Assembly: GCA_049472395.1 (NCBI GenBank)
Contig: JBLIRR010000060.1
Span: 1-32,496, forward strand
Direction: 5' to 3'
Length of the DNA: 32,496 bases
From: JBLIRR01 sp049472395
GTDB lineage: Bacteria; SZUA-182; DTGQ01; JBLIRR01
Shown here: in pieces, positions 8,002-16,252 of the stretch
Position numbering within the stretch: the stretch's first letter is position 1
Layout: each line of letters starts with the position of its first letter
The notes under the pieces: generated by a model
Told to the model about the DNA's origin: nothing
What the model saw: the letters and a program-made list of their open reading frames with translations, nothing else
The model's database searches: none
Made by a program: the position numbers and the translations under genes

Positions 8002-9069
8002 TTATATTTCCTCCTTTTTTGATAAATGATGAAAAATTTCATTTTCCTCTAAAAAATCGTCACAGTATTCACAAATACCGAATATATGACCGGAGCCCAT
8101 GGAACAGCAGACTTCGTCTCTCACCTGACTTCCCAAAACTTCACCTAATGATTGGGTTATGAGATTACCATAGGACGGGATCCCCTGCCTGCCCATGCAG
8201 CAGGGGTAGGTGAGTCCATCCGCATCGATGAAAAGATTGAACCAGGGAGCATAACATATCTTCTCTTTGTAGAAGGTACCTGCATATTTTCCCGCCAATA
8301 CACGCCCTACACTCTGAGGTGATGACCAATCAACCGGCAACCTGCTCAACTTATCCCTCCACTCGCACCATCTATCCGCCAATGTGCTCCACTGTAAAGG
8401 AGAGGGTCGTAGTTTCTTTTTCTCCGTATTCACAGGCAAAAGATGCCAGGCATCGATGTGTTTTTCTTTAATCATTGCATGGAGCTGATCAAGGGAAGAG
8501 ATAGTGTCTCTTGTGATAAGCGTGTTAATGGCAATGAGGGGGTGTTTTTTCTTCTTATATTTTAGAAGGTAATCAAGGCCTTTCCACGAGGCCTTCCACG
8601 CTCCTTTTGATCCGCGCATGGCATCATGGACCTCTGAAAAAGGTGAGTCAATGGAGATAGTGATTGTATGAATCCGCGCGTTTACCAGAAAACGGGCCAT
8701 TGTCTTATCAAGTAACGTCCCATTAGTGGTCATATTGACCTGAAGCCCCTCATCATTTGAGAATTCAATAAGCTCCTGATAATCTTTCCGCAATAGGACT
8801 TCACCACCTGAAAAGTGAATCTTCAGAAGTCCCATACGCTTTAATTCAGCAATAATTTCTTTTATTCTCCCTGTGGACAATTGATCAGATTTAGTGCCAA
8901 GAACACGGGGTTTTTGCCAAATACGGCAGAAGGTGCATCGCAAATTACACCGAAAGGTGAGCTTTATTTTACAGGACAGCGTGGGGAAAGAATAGCAGGG
9001 TTCTTTCTGTATATGAGTGATTTTATCCATAAGGTGCGGCTGAATTTCCAAAATTTTTCGGATATTCAT
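8002..9069 (-). CDS. Radical SAM/SPASM-domain enzyme
   Basis: This 355-residue protein carries CNLRCTFC at residues 41-48, the CxxxCxxC motif for the SAM-bound [4Fe-4S] cluster. SGGEVLLR and TTNGTLLD are further core motifs. The C-terminal third contains a Cys-rich SPASM-like region: ICYAPWFNLFIDADG, YPCCMGR, VCCSMG and ICEYC, which should hold one or two auxiliary clusters. SPASM enzymes modify ribosomally made peptides or proteins (PqqE, anaerobic sulfatase maturase) or sugars and lipids. The substrate here cannot be read. The gene overlaps the upstream glycosyltransferase stop by 4 bases (ATGA) and is followed by a secreted protein after one base, so the three are translated together. Confidence 0.9.
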   Translation of the reverse strand: MNIRKILEIQPHLMDKITHIQKEPCYSFPTLSCKIKLTFRCNLRCTFCRIWQKPRVLGTKSDQLSTGRIKEIIAELKRMGLLKIHFSGGEVLLRKDYQELIEFSNDEGLQVNMTTNGTLLDKTMARFLVNARIHTITISIDSPFSEVHDAMRGSKGAWKASWKGLDYLLKYKKKKHPLIAINTLITRDTISSLDQLHAMIKEKHIDAWHLLPVNTEKKKLRPSPLQWSTLADRWCEWRDKLSRLPVDWSSPQSVGRVLAGKYAGTFYKEKICYAPWFNLFIDADGLTYPCCMGRQGIPSYGNLITQSLGEVLGSQVRDEVCCSMGSGHIFGICEYCDDFLEENEIFHHLSKKEEI

Positions 9070-10205
9070 TGCGGATCACTCTCATTCTCTAACCCTAAAC
9101 ATTGCAGCTCTCTTGCAAGAGAAAAATTCTCTCCCACATATCCCTTGACCCGGTTTTTCATCACCGCAAGCTCTCTGCTATTGAGAGAAACAGCCTCATG
9201 GGTAACAAACGCAGCCTTTTTTCTATCCTCAGGCGGAAACACAAAACCGGTTTCTTGATGGTCAATAATATCCTTCATCCCATCAACGCCAGATACGATT
9301 GGTATACAGCCTGACGCCATGGCTTCCAGTAATACATTAGGGAAGCCATCAAAAAGAGAGGGTATCACCATAAAATCACACGCCGCATAATAGGCAGGGA
9401 GAAGGTCCCGTTCTACAAAGGAAATCCGTATGCATTTGGGAGAAAGAGAAGGATCATTGAGGATTTGATTCGTCTCATCATCTGTTTTCCCCACAATCAA
9501 AAGACTGACTTTGTTAAGAAGACCGGCATCTCTTACAGCCCTTAGCCAAAAGGACACCCGCTTTTTATACTTCAATTCTCCGAATAATCCTACTACTCTT
9601 TCTCCCTGTGGGGATAGCCGGCTCTTTAAATCATCACATATTTTTCGTTCTCCGGCGAGAAGCTCAAATTGACTTACGTCAACACTATTAGGGGTCCAGA
9701 CAACCTCTTTTTGAGGAAAAAGGGCCTTGAGCTTGCGTATCTTATCCTGTGATACGGCACCAATCATCCCAGCCAGGGCTAAAGCCTGAGACACGGTTGG
9801 ATGGTATTTGGGATCAAACCAGTCCCTGTCAAAATCATTGCCTCGTACCATTACGAGAGACTTCACATTGAGCCAGAGAGCGAAAGTCGACGCCATGAGG
9901 CCTGTCGAATTCGCACCAAAGCCAATGATGAGGGAGTAAGGGTACCGGCAACTTCTCTCCATAATATAGTGCCATGCCGTCTGAGCAGCATTACCTATAT
10001 GGCAGGGATAATGAATGATAATATCCATACCATTATCCCTGGGTTTCTCGTCGCAGGTGATGGTGTGCGAACCTGAGAGAAAAAAAATAGTATCACAACA
10101 GACACCCATTCTGCGGGCTCCTTCAACCTGACGCTGACAACTTACGGCCATGCCTCCTGAAACAGGAGGATAATGCTGGGTCACCCAGAGAAGATGATGT
10201 TTCAT
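9066..10205 (-). CDS. GT4-family glycosyltransferase
   Basis: A retaining GT-B glycosyltransferase of family 4 and of normal length (379 residues). The N-terminal domain has VTQHYPPVSGGMAVSCQRQ, the acceptor-side glycine-rich loop, and LVMVRGND. The C-terminal domain has VGLFGELKYKKRVSFWLRA and then PSLFDGFPNVLLEAMASG, the EX7E-type nucleotide-sugar site. I chose the ATG at 10205 because it follows an AGGAG-containing leader 20 bases after the preceding stop. The longer in-frame start at 10283 would lie inside the upstream zinc-finger gene. It probably adds one sugar to a growing glycan. It shares an operon and a 4-base overlap with the radical SAM/SPASM gene. Confidence 0.9.
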   Translation of the reverse strand: MKHHLLWVTQHYPPVSGGMAVSCQRQVEGARRMGVCCDTIFFLSGSHTITCDEKPRDNGMDIIIHYPCHIGNAAQTAWHYIMERSCRYPYSLIIGFGANSTGLMASTFALWLNVKSLVMVRGNDFDRDWFDPKYHPTVSQALALAGMIGAVSQDKIRKLKALFPQKEVVWTPNSVDVSQFELLAGERKICDDLKSRLSPQGERVVGLFGELKYKKRVSFWLRAVRDAGLLNKVSLLIVGKTDDETNQILNDPSLSPKCIRISFVERDLLPAYYAACDFMVIPSLFDGFPNVLLEAMASGCIPIVSGVDGMKDIIDHQETGFVFPPEDRKKAAFVTHEAVSLNSRELAVMKNRVKGYVGENFSLARELQCLGLENESDPQ

Positions 10206-10224
10206 AAAGCTCACTTTCTCCTGT

Positions 10225-10695
10225 TTAACTTTCCATAAAATCCTCTGTCTCAAATCCTCCTGCTCCCGGCTCTTCCGACACATGGGTATTTACGGGTTCA
10301 GCACCCTCATCCCATGAGCCGGCCGCCCCGGCACCGCCAAATTCTCCCTCGTTCTCAGTAGACATGGGCTGAGAGTTATGCGAAGTGGATCTGTCAAAGG
10401 ACCGACTGTCGTAATCATTATAATAATGATCATGCCCATAATATACGGGTTGATACCCATAGCTTTCATAATAGCGATGACGGTTCGACGGACCTCGATA
10501 TGCCCTTCGCCGACTGCCTGTTTTTTGACGAAAGGCACATTCCGGGCACATAAGCTTTGATTGTGTCGTAATCATATGCTCTTTACAAATAGGGCGATTA
10601 CAGAGTGCGCAGTGGGTCTCCATTGATTCTCCACATTCCCTTAAGGTTAAAAGTCCTACTTTTGCCAAACAAATATCTCGCTTCTCAATGGTCAT
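10225..10695 (-). CDS. Zinc-finger protein with Tyr-rich low-complexity tail
   Basis: This is a 156-residue protein starting after a clean AAAGGAGG site. Residues 29-53 hold C-x2-C-x4-C-x2-H-x9-C-x2-C, a B-box or treble-clef type zinc site (C29, C32, C37, H40, C50, C53). Residues 66-95 contain ten tyrosines in thirty positions along with His, Asp and Arg (YYESYGYQPVYYGHDHYY). The rest is Ser/Glu/Gly-rich and acidic, ending FMES. There is no signal peptide or membrane span, so it should be cytoplasmic. I do not recognise a family. The zinc site suggests protein binding. The Tyr-rich tail may be a scaffold or a modification substrate for the radical SAM enzyme two genes downstream, which is speculation. 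Confidence 0.7.
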   Translation of the reverse strand: MTIEKRDICLAKVGLLTLRECGESMETHCALCNRPICKEHMITTQSKLMCPECAFRQKTGSRRRAYRGPSNRHRYYESYGYQPVYYGHDHYYNDYDSRSFDRSTSHNSQPMSTENEGEFGGAGAAGSWDEGAEPVNTHVSEEPGAGGFETEDFMES

Positions 10696-10708
10696 GGTGT
10701 TCCTCCTT

Positions 10709-11644
10709 TTAAGCCTTACATGATGGCTGGATCGTTGGAGTCGGGTTGAGCACAGAATAGAGTTTTATATACATTCCAACAATCTCTTCCGGCTTGACAT
10801 ATTCCTCCGGCAGATCATGAACCGATTTAAATTTGAAGCATTGTGTCAGTTTACATATACGGGATCCCTTTTTTTCTGCCATTTTCATTGTGCTTTGCGT
10901 GTCCAGTTCACCTATCTTATCATCACACCATACCAACTTATTTCCGGCAGGCACTAAGGCAGCCGTTACACTGACTGTCTGTTTCCATTTTCGTTTATGT
11001 TTATATTTTCCACGACAATTCCTCCAATAGCGATCAAAGGAAACGGATATATGCTTCATGGTGAGCATAAGGGCAGTGCCATCGGCAAGGTATGCGGTGA
11101 GGTGACACCACGGATTATTATAGATTGTACGGACAAGCTTTTTAAAGCGGCCAGGGGGAATATTCTCTTTGCGTGTTATCTTCTTCTTATCATTGTGGGG
11201 TGACAGGTCAAGATCAAGTGTTACCTTACCTTTGGCTCCAATATCATCTTCAAAGGTTTCTAGTACAGGCAAAATAGTTATACGAAAATCATTAATCAAA
11301 TTTATTTTATTCAATTTATAAAGAAGAACAAACATTGTTATAAGAAAAATAATCTCGCTCACTATAATAATCCCGCCTACCACAAGAATAAGAGGAAGCA
11401 AAGAATGGTTACTCAAAGAGTTACCTACAATGATGAGGCCAAATATTGTCACAAAGAGGAGAATCCCTCCGATAACGCTCCAAGTCTTATTTCTTTTTAT
11501 CCTTGAATCCGTATTTTCATCATAGGCAGCAAGCTGCGTGAGAAGATCGAGCCATACACTTAATTTTCTTCTTCCCCTCACTCTTTTTCTGGTGGCAGCT
11601 ATTTTAGTTCCCGGCGATATGTTGTCTAAATCTACCTGTTTCAT
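10709..11644 (-). CDS. Two-TM membrane protein of unknown function
   Basis: The 311-residue protein starts with a basic cytoplasmic segment (TRKRVRGRRKL). Two hydrophobic helices follow, at about residues 54-75 (WSVIGGILLFVTIFGLIIVG) and 82-110, and then a soluble domain of about 200 residues. The soluble part is basic and contains ADGTALMLTMKHISVSF and an unusual RGKYKHKRKWKQ stretch. The pattern, a TM pair followed by a strand-rich domain, suggests a membrane-anchored accessory factor. The start follows GGAGAAAGG. The gap to the upstream glycosyltransferase is 25 bases and to the downstream zinc-finger gene 13 bases, so it is an internal operon gene. No family recognised; a role in glycan assembly or export rests on context only. 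Confidence 0.75.
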   Translation of the reverse strand: MKQVDLDNISPGTKIAATRKRVRGRRKLSVWLDLLTQLAAYDENTDSRIKRNKTWSVIGGILLFVTIFGLIIVGNSLSNHSLLPLILVVGGIIIVSEIIFLITMFVLLYKLNKINLINDFRITILPVLETFEDDIGAKGKVTLDLDLSPHNDKKKITRKENIPPGRFKKLVRTIYNNPWCHLTAYLADGTALMLTMKHISVSFDRYWRNCRGKYKHKRKWKQTVSVTAALVPAGNKLVWCDDKIGELDTQSTMKMAEKKGSRICKLTQCFKFKSVHDLPEEYVKPEEIVGMYIKLYSVLNPTPTIQPSCKA

Positions 11645-11669
11645 AAAGCCTACCTTTCTCCCTGCCTCA

Positions 11670-12977
11670 TCAATTGGACCGGGTTATTCGGTTAAAATAT
11701 GATATTAATTCCGGATGAATACGATTTACTGAAAATCTTGCTTGTGCACGGAGAAATGCGCGTCGTGACATGTGTGCTCTTACCATGGGTTGAGATGCCA
11801 TGTGTTTTATGGCCAAAGCCAGCGCCCGTGGATCCTCCGGCGGGACAAGGAATCCCTCCTGCCCATGACGCAATAGCGCTCGTGTTGCTTCTAAATCAGA
11901 GGCAATGACCGGTGTGCCACAGGCGAGTGATTCGATGATTTTAATGGGACAGCAACCCTGCACGATATTCCTCCGCGTTTCCAAGAGAGGAGCAACAGTA
12001 AACTCAAGATGGGCAAGCATGGATGCGAAATTCTTCTGAGAAAGGGGTTTATGGAGAAGTATCCTTTCCTCCATCCCGACTTTTCTGATATATTTCTTAA
12101 GTCTTTTTAAGACCTCTTTCCGGCCTCCGGTAAGAATGAGCATTTTATAATCCGGTACATCCTCAGATACAAGGGCAAAAGCCTCCACAGCTACCTCTAC
12201 TCCCTGCCAGGGGTGCAGACTTCCAACATATCCAAACCACCGGCCTGTATTCATCTCATGGATAGGCAACCTCCTTTGGTCAGTTGCCTGGTCAGTCTCC
12301 CTTTGTGCCCCTGTGATCTGTGGTACATTCGTGGTGAGGGAGCCGGATGTCGGAGAGCACTCAAAAAAGATATCAGCAGCCGCATTATGGATCACCACAA
12401 TGCACTCTCGCGATATCCCTAATTGAACCAGCGCTGAACGCGTTATCGGTGACACTGTAATGATACCATCAGAATGCTCAAGACAGAAAAATTCCATATC
12501 CTGCATCTTTTCGAGCAATGCATGGGACTTACTAATATTCGGATATGTATAGGGAAGTTCCCACGAGGGGAGAGCATTTACCTCGAAAATAGTAGAAAAA
12601 TTGCGTCGAGAGCTTAATATGGGATATCCGCTCCATGGATCGCGAAAGACACAAAGCTTCAGGTGATCCTCAATATCATCAATTATTTTAAAAATATAGC
12701 GGTTGAAACCACGGGCCCGTTGCAGCATATTCGGATGATAGAGTTTATAACGAATAATCGTGAGTGCACCCTCTTGCTGATAGGAGGGCATATCACCATA
12801 TCCCAGGCATAGGAGCAATACAGGAGGATAGCTTTTGGCCAGAGCCTGGACTGTGGAAGCCATATGGCTCGATGCTCCTTTGGGCCTTGGAAAAGCTTCA
12901 AAGGCAATAAACATCGAGCGAAACAATGGAAGCATTGACGTGCTTGGCTCCTGTCTTATATAATTATGAAAATTCAC
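11670..12977 (-). CDS. GT4-family glycosyltransferase, first gene of the minus-strand operon
   Basis: This 435-residue GT-B enzyme has an N-terminal domain with FEAFPRPKGASSHMASTVQ, the glycine-containing acceptor-side loop of GT4 enzymes. Its C-terminal domain has GYVGSLHPWQGVEVAVEAF and IESLACGTPVIASDLEATR, with the catalytic Glu, followed by GFLVPPEDPRALA. A linker of about 30 residues near residue 220 (TGAQRETDQATDQRR) looks like an insertion. The frame starts with GTG after AGAGGATAG. The internal ATG encoding MFIAFEAFP is an alternative that would put the conserved loop closer to the N-terminus. Nothing coding lies upstream on this strand, so the operon promoter should be between 12978 and about 13060. 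Sugar specificity is unknown. Confidence 0.85.
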   Translation of the reverse strand: MNFHNYIRQEPSTSMLPLFRSMFIAFEAFPRPKGASSHMASTVQALAKSYPPVLLLCLGYGDMPSYQQEGALTIIRYKLYHPNMLQRARGFNRYIFKIIDDIEDHLKLCVFRDPWSGYPILSSRRNFSTIFEVNALPSWELPYTYPNISKSHALLEKMQDMEFFCLEHSDGIITVSPITRSALVQLGISRECIVVIHNAAADIFFECSPTSGSLTTNVPQITGAQRETDQATDQRRLPIHEMNTGRWFGYVGSLHPWQGVEVAVEAFALVSEDVPDYKMLILTGGRKEVLKRLKKYIRKVGMEERILLHKPLSQKNFASMLAHLEFTVAPLLETRRNIVQGCCPIKIIESLACGTPVIASDLEATRALLRHGQEGFLVPPEDPRALALAIKHMASQPMVRAHMSRRAFLRAQARFSVNRIHPELISYFNRITRSN

Positions 12978-13061
12978 CTATCCTCTTAATTTCTATTAAT
13001 CGGAATATGGGAAATTGTAATCGTTTAAGGATTTATTTTTAATAGAGGGGAGAATATCTCA

Positions 13062-13223
13062 TTCATTCTTTTTGAAAATATATGCTTTCCCTGCCAGTAT
13101 TTCAACTTTTTTATATCCACATAACTTTCTTATAATCTCTCTAATATCGACTTTCACTTGACCATACATTTCTTTTCGCCTATATTTGGGGATAAAAACA
13201 TATGGTAAATGCAATTCCATTTG
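13062..13223 (-). pseudogene. IS200/IS605-family transposase (TnpA) N-terminal fragment
   Basis: The minus strand reads QMELHLPYVFIPKYRRKEM, then YGQVKVDIREIIRKLCG and YKKVEILAGKAYIFKKNE. This is the N-terminal part of a Y1 HUH transposase (VFVPKYRRK, then a helix ending IIRELC). The frame is closed by TAA a few codons upstream and the whole catalytic part (HIH and the catalytic Tyr) is missing. The spelling of the FxPKYRRK motif is intact, so the decay is mainly by truncation. Confidence 0.75.
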
Positions 13224-13353
13224 GTGTATGATAAACTTGAATTATCCATGCTGGATGCCCTCCTCTGTTTATGACTCTGGCTTGCGAAACCTTTGTCATA
13301 ATACCAGGGAAGGGCTCTTTTATCATGTTCATCGGTACTTCCTATTCCGTTCT

Positions 13354-13370
13354 CCCACGCATAGCGTGGG
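13354..13370. repeat. GC-rich hairpin, REP-like
   Basis: CCCACGC-ATA-GCGTGGG is a perfect 7-bp stem with a 3-base loop in otherwise AT-rich DNA. Palindromes of this kind (CCCACGC...GCGTGGG) are dispersed in many bacterial genomes and are often linked to IS200-like or REP-associated transposases. A relic of such a transposase lies 130 bases away. It could alternatively be a subterminal hairpin of that element. Confidence 0.5.
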
Positions 13371-13580
13371 GCTTAATCTGGAGTTATGAATTGGAACTTG
13401 ATATGATGAGTTGGAGAGATACTGTTATTCCCTGTGATGGAGGGTTGATCTTACCATATCTGTAACAAGAGTTCGGCGGGCTTGATTGATGATCTAACAA
13501 ACAAAACTAAGCCATAATCCGAAAAGGTTAAGTATAATGAACTTGTAAAAAGTCATCTCGTTGCTTAGAGGATTTTTTTG

Positions 13581-15512
13581 ATGGAACATATATTAGAACA
13601 GATTAACAGTCCTAAGGATTTGAAGCATCTTTCTGATACTCAATTACACAACCTTTCTGTTGAAATCCGCGATTTCCTTCTATCAACCCTCTCAAAGACA
13701 GGTGGACATTTAGCTTCAAACCTTGGCATTGTGGAACTGACCATTGCACTGCATTATGTGTTTGATGCCCCAAAGGATAAAATCCTCTGGGATGTAAGTC
13801 ACCAAACCTACCCACATAAAATCCTGACAGGCAGACGCACACAATTTCATACTATTCGCCAGTACGAAGGCCTCTCCGGCTTCTGTAAGCGTCATGAAAG
13901 CCTCTATGATGTATATGGTGCCGGACATAGCAGCACATCGATTTCGGCGGCATTAGGGATCACCGAAGCCAGAGATTTGAGAAGGGATGATTTTCATGTG
14001 ATTGCAGTCATTGGAGATGGTTCGTTGACAGGCGGATTAGCCTTCGAAGGACTCAATAATGCAGGAGATCGAAAAAAACGGAATTTTATTGTAGTGCTTA
14101 ATGATAATGAAATGTCAATATCGCCCAATGTCGGCGCCATATCACGATATCTTAGCCGGTTGATTACAGGGAATCTGTATAATAAATTAAAAGCGAAAAC
14201 CGCTCATCTCATGAAAGCCATTCCATGTTTTGGTGAATGGGTGTTTCGACTGAGCAAACGGCTCGATGTAACCGTAAAGGGATTCATTTTGTCAGGAACC
14301 CTCTTTGAACAATTAGGTTTTAAATATGTCGGGCCCATCGATGGACACGATATCCACCAACTGATCGAAACCTTAAGTAATATCCGCGATTATGTTAACC
14401 GACCGACACTCGTGCATGTGGTGACAAAGAAGGGCAAAGGATATGTGCAGGCGGAAAAAAATGCCACAGTCTATCATGGAGCCAAGCCCTTTCAGATCAG
14501 CACAGGCGAATTTATCATGGAACAATCTCCAGCCCCCAGCTATACTAAAGTCTTTGGAGAATCTATTGTGAAATTGGCGGAAGAGGATAAACGCATCGTG
14601 GCAATTACAGCGGCGATGACATCCGGTACAGGGCTGAAAGAATTTGCAGAGAGGTTTCCTGACCGCTTTTTTGATGTTGGGATCGCTGAACAACATGCAG
14701 TGACATTTGCTGCAGGACTGGCAACTGAGGGATTCAAACCAGTTGTAGCAATTTATTCCACATTTCTTCAACGGGCATACGATCAGGTGTTTCACGAAGT
14801 CTGTCTGCAGAACCTCCCTGTAACCTTTGCGCTCGATCGCGGAGGGCTAGTTGGGGCTGATGGTCCAACTCACCATGGCGTATTCGATTATTCTTATCTG
14901 CGACATTTACCTAATATGGTGGTTATGGCTCCGAAAGATGAGAACGAACTCCAACACATGCTAAAAACAGCTATGGATTATATGGGGCCAATTTCCGTGA
15001 GATATCCAAGGGGGCAAGGGATTGGTGCTGCATTAGATAAAACAGTGCATACAGTAGATATCGGAAAGGCTGAAATCATCAAGCAGGGGAGCGATTTAGC
15101 AATCATCGCCATCGGAGGAGTTGTGCACGATGCCCTTAAAGCGGCAATGAATTTAGAGAATGATGAAAACATCTCAGCGGCAGTAGTCAATGCCCGGTTT
15201 GTCAAACCTCTCGACTCAGAGCTCATTTTCTCCTTAGCACGCACAACAGGGAAAATCGTCACAGTTGAAGAAAACATCCTGCAAGGCGGATTTGGCAGCG
15301 CAGTATTGGAACTTTTACATACCCATGATATTCAAATTCCTGTCCGTTGCATCGGATTACCAGACAAATTCATCGAACAGGGTTCAGAAAGTTTTTTACG
15401 GGACAAATATGATTTAGATGCTGAAGGTATTGAAAAAGTGATACGTAAATTTACAGTAAAAAATAAACAATTTGGCTGCCTTACTCACGGGAGGACGAAT
15501 TGTACAGATTAG
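13581..15512 (+). CDS. dxs: 1-deoxy-D-xylulose-5-phosphate synthase
   Basis: This thiamine-diphosphate enzyme condenses pyruvate and glyceraldehyde 3-phosphate to DXP, the first step of the MEP isoprenoid pathway. It is cytoplasmic and of normal length at 643 residues. Visible motifs: SHQTYPHKILTGRR near residue 75; the ThDP/Mg site GDGSLTGGLAFEGLNNAG with NDNEMSISPNVGAIS; VTKKGKGY; FDVGIAEQHAVTFAAGLA, with the catalytic Glu; and GLVGADGPTHHGVFDYSYL. The usual G of GHQxYPHK is Ser here. ATG 13581 follows AGAGGAT; a TTG directly before it is less likely. The gene stands alone and meets a minus-strand TPR lipoprotein gene 16 bases after its stop. Isoprenoid supply would feed undecaprenol and quinones, but no other pathway gene is near. 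Confidence 0.97.
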   Translation: MEHILEQINSPKDLKHLSDTQLHNLSVEIRDFLLSTLSKTGGHLASNLGIVELTIALHYVFDAPKDKILWDVSHQTYPHKILTGRRTQFHTIRQYEGLSGFCKRHESLYDVYGAGHSSTSISAALGITEARDLRRDDFHVIAVIGDGSLTGGLAFEGLNNAGDRKKRNFIVVLNDNEMSISPNVGAISRYLSRLITGNLYNKLKAKTAHLMKAIPCFGEWVFRLSKRLDVTVKGFILSGTLFEQLGFKYVGPIDGHDIHQLIETLSNIRDYVNRPTLVHVVTKKGKGYVQAEKNATVYHGAKPFQISTGEFIMEQSPAPSYTKVFGESIVKLAEEDKRIVAITAAMTSGTGLKEFAERFPDRFFDVGIAEQHAVTFAAGLATEGFKPVVAIYSTFLQRAYDQVFHEVCLQNLPVTFALDRGGLVGADGPTHHGVFDYSYLRHLPNMVVMAPKDENELQHMLKTAMDYMGPISVRYPRGQGIGAALDKTVHTVDIGKAEIIKQGSDLAIIAIGGVVHDALKAAMNLENDENISAAVVNARFVKPLDSELIFSLARTTGKIVTVEENILQGGFGSAVLELLHTHDIQIPVRCIGLPDKFIEQGSESFLRDKYDLDAEGIEKVIRKFTVKNKQFGCLTHGRTNCTD

Positions 15513-15528
15513 ATCGGTAGAGAACGAA

Positions 15529-15948
15529 TTATTTTACATCTCCCTGCGATTCATTAATATTGGCAATCCTTTCCAATATTTTATTTCGATACGCACTATT
15601 ATTGCCCGTCAAGCTAAGTGCTTTATAGCACAGTTGCTTTGCCTGATGCCAATTCTCCTGTTTCATACGCAATCGTGCAAAACGATAATCCACATGGGGC
15701 GATTTCTGTGACATTCGTTGGGCCCGTTCAAACATAGTTTGGGCCAAATCCAGCTTGCCTTCATCTAATGCTTGTTCCGCCTTGTGAATCATGGCCCAAG
15801 AGGCAGGGGAAGGCTCCACTATTGATTCCCTTGCCGATATTTGTTTGGGAATACTAACCGGCCGATCCCGTGATGACTGAACTGGTCCATATACGGTACA
15901 ACCGGGTAATAATAACCCGATTAATACTATCCAAATATATTTCCTTAC
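15529..15948 (-). CDS. TPR-containing lipoprotein without a standard start codon
   Basis: The frame reads VRKYIWIVLIGLLLPGC and then TVYGPVQ, with a perfect lipobox (LPGC, Cys codon 15898-15900). About 45 polar residues (RPVSIPKQISARESIV) follow, and then TPR helices: AMIHKAEQALDEGKLDLAQ, MFERAQRMSQKSPHVDYRF and ARLRMKQENWHQAKQLCYK. The TPR part starts near a GTG at 15819 that could be taken for the gene start, but the lipobox lies in the same frame without a stop. No ATG, GTG or TTG precedes the signal sequence closely, so either a rare start is used or the 5' end is damaged. The protein should sit in the periplasm or outer membrane as a TPR scaffold. The gene runs convergently into dxs. Confidence 0.65.
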   Translation of the reverse strand, partial: VRKYIWIVLIGLLLPGCTVYGPVQSSRDRPVSIPKQISARESIVEPSPASWAMIHKAEQALDEGKLDLAQTMFERAQRMSQKSPHVDYRFARLRMKQENWHQAKQLCYKALSLTGNNSAYRNKILERIANINESQGDVK

Positions 15949-16252
15949 CCAGAAAAAGCCCTGTACCCCCGTGCATTCACATGCTCTATTGCCATATATC
16001 CAACTCTCTCATAATGAACTACCCCGCCGCAAGCAGCGGGGTATCTTAAAAAGCAATGAAACGCCCCAAGGAGTGGGGTATTAAACCCAGCGCTTCGCAA
16101 TAAAATTTTTCTATATTTTGTTATTTTACTTTCCCTGAATTTTTTTTATTCGGGCTATTTTAACTTATAGATCGGCCAAATTTTTTCAAAATTGTCATTT
16201 TTTTCAGCTCCCAAGCGAAAAAATTCGATTTTTTTGTCTTATTACATTCTGA
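15949..16252. other. AT-rich gap with REP-like cluster
   Basis: This roughly 300-base gap holds the palindromes described at 16020-16098, followed by about 150 bases of homopolymer-rich AT DNA (runs of T) that lead into the transposase relic. The T-rich part may be the decayed left end of that insertion element. No coding potential seen. Confidence 0.45.
16020..16098. repeat. REP-like palindrome cluster
   Basis: Three structures follow one another. TACCCCGC (16020-16027) pairs with GCGGGGTA (16036-16043), and the inner GC-AA-GC pairs after one mismatch. A second GC hairpin, CCCC-AAGGAGT-GGGG, lies at about 16063-16077. AGCGCTTCGC is at 16089-16098. The first has the same build as the palindrome at 31444-31465 (CCCYGCNGCAAGCNGCGGGG). 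The last is the exact complement of GCGAAGCGCT at 31424-31433. This paired organisation is typical of REP doublets. Confidence 0.6.

Larger units (their letters stand above)
12978..13580. other. Intergenic region with IS relic and palindrome
   Basis: This 600-base gap separates the divergent glycosyltransferase operon and dxs. It contains an IS200 transposase fragment (13062-13223), a 7-bp GC-rich hairpin (13354-13370) and a TATAAT at 13533-13538 that may be the dxs -10 box without a clear -35. The remaining open frames of about 65 codons show no recognisable protein. Confidence 0.5.

Noticed and set aside
7392..8042. Longer start of the small secreted protein at 8042
   Set aside because: It would overlap the radical SAM gene and place extra residues before a perfect signal peptide; the ATG at 8000 has the ribosome site.
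9066..10283. Longer start of the GT4 gene at 10283
   Set aside because: It overlaps the zinc-finger gene by about 60 bases and the first 26 residues are unlike the family.
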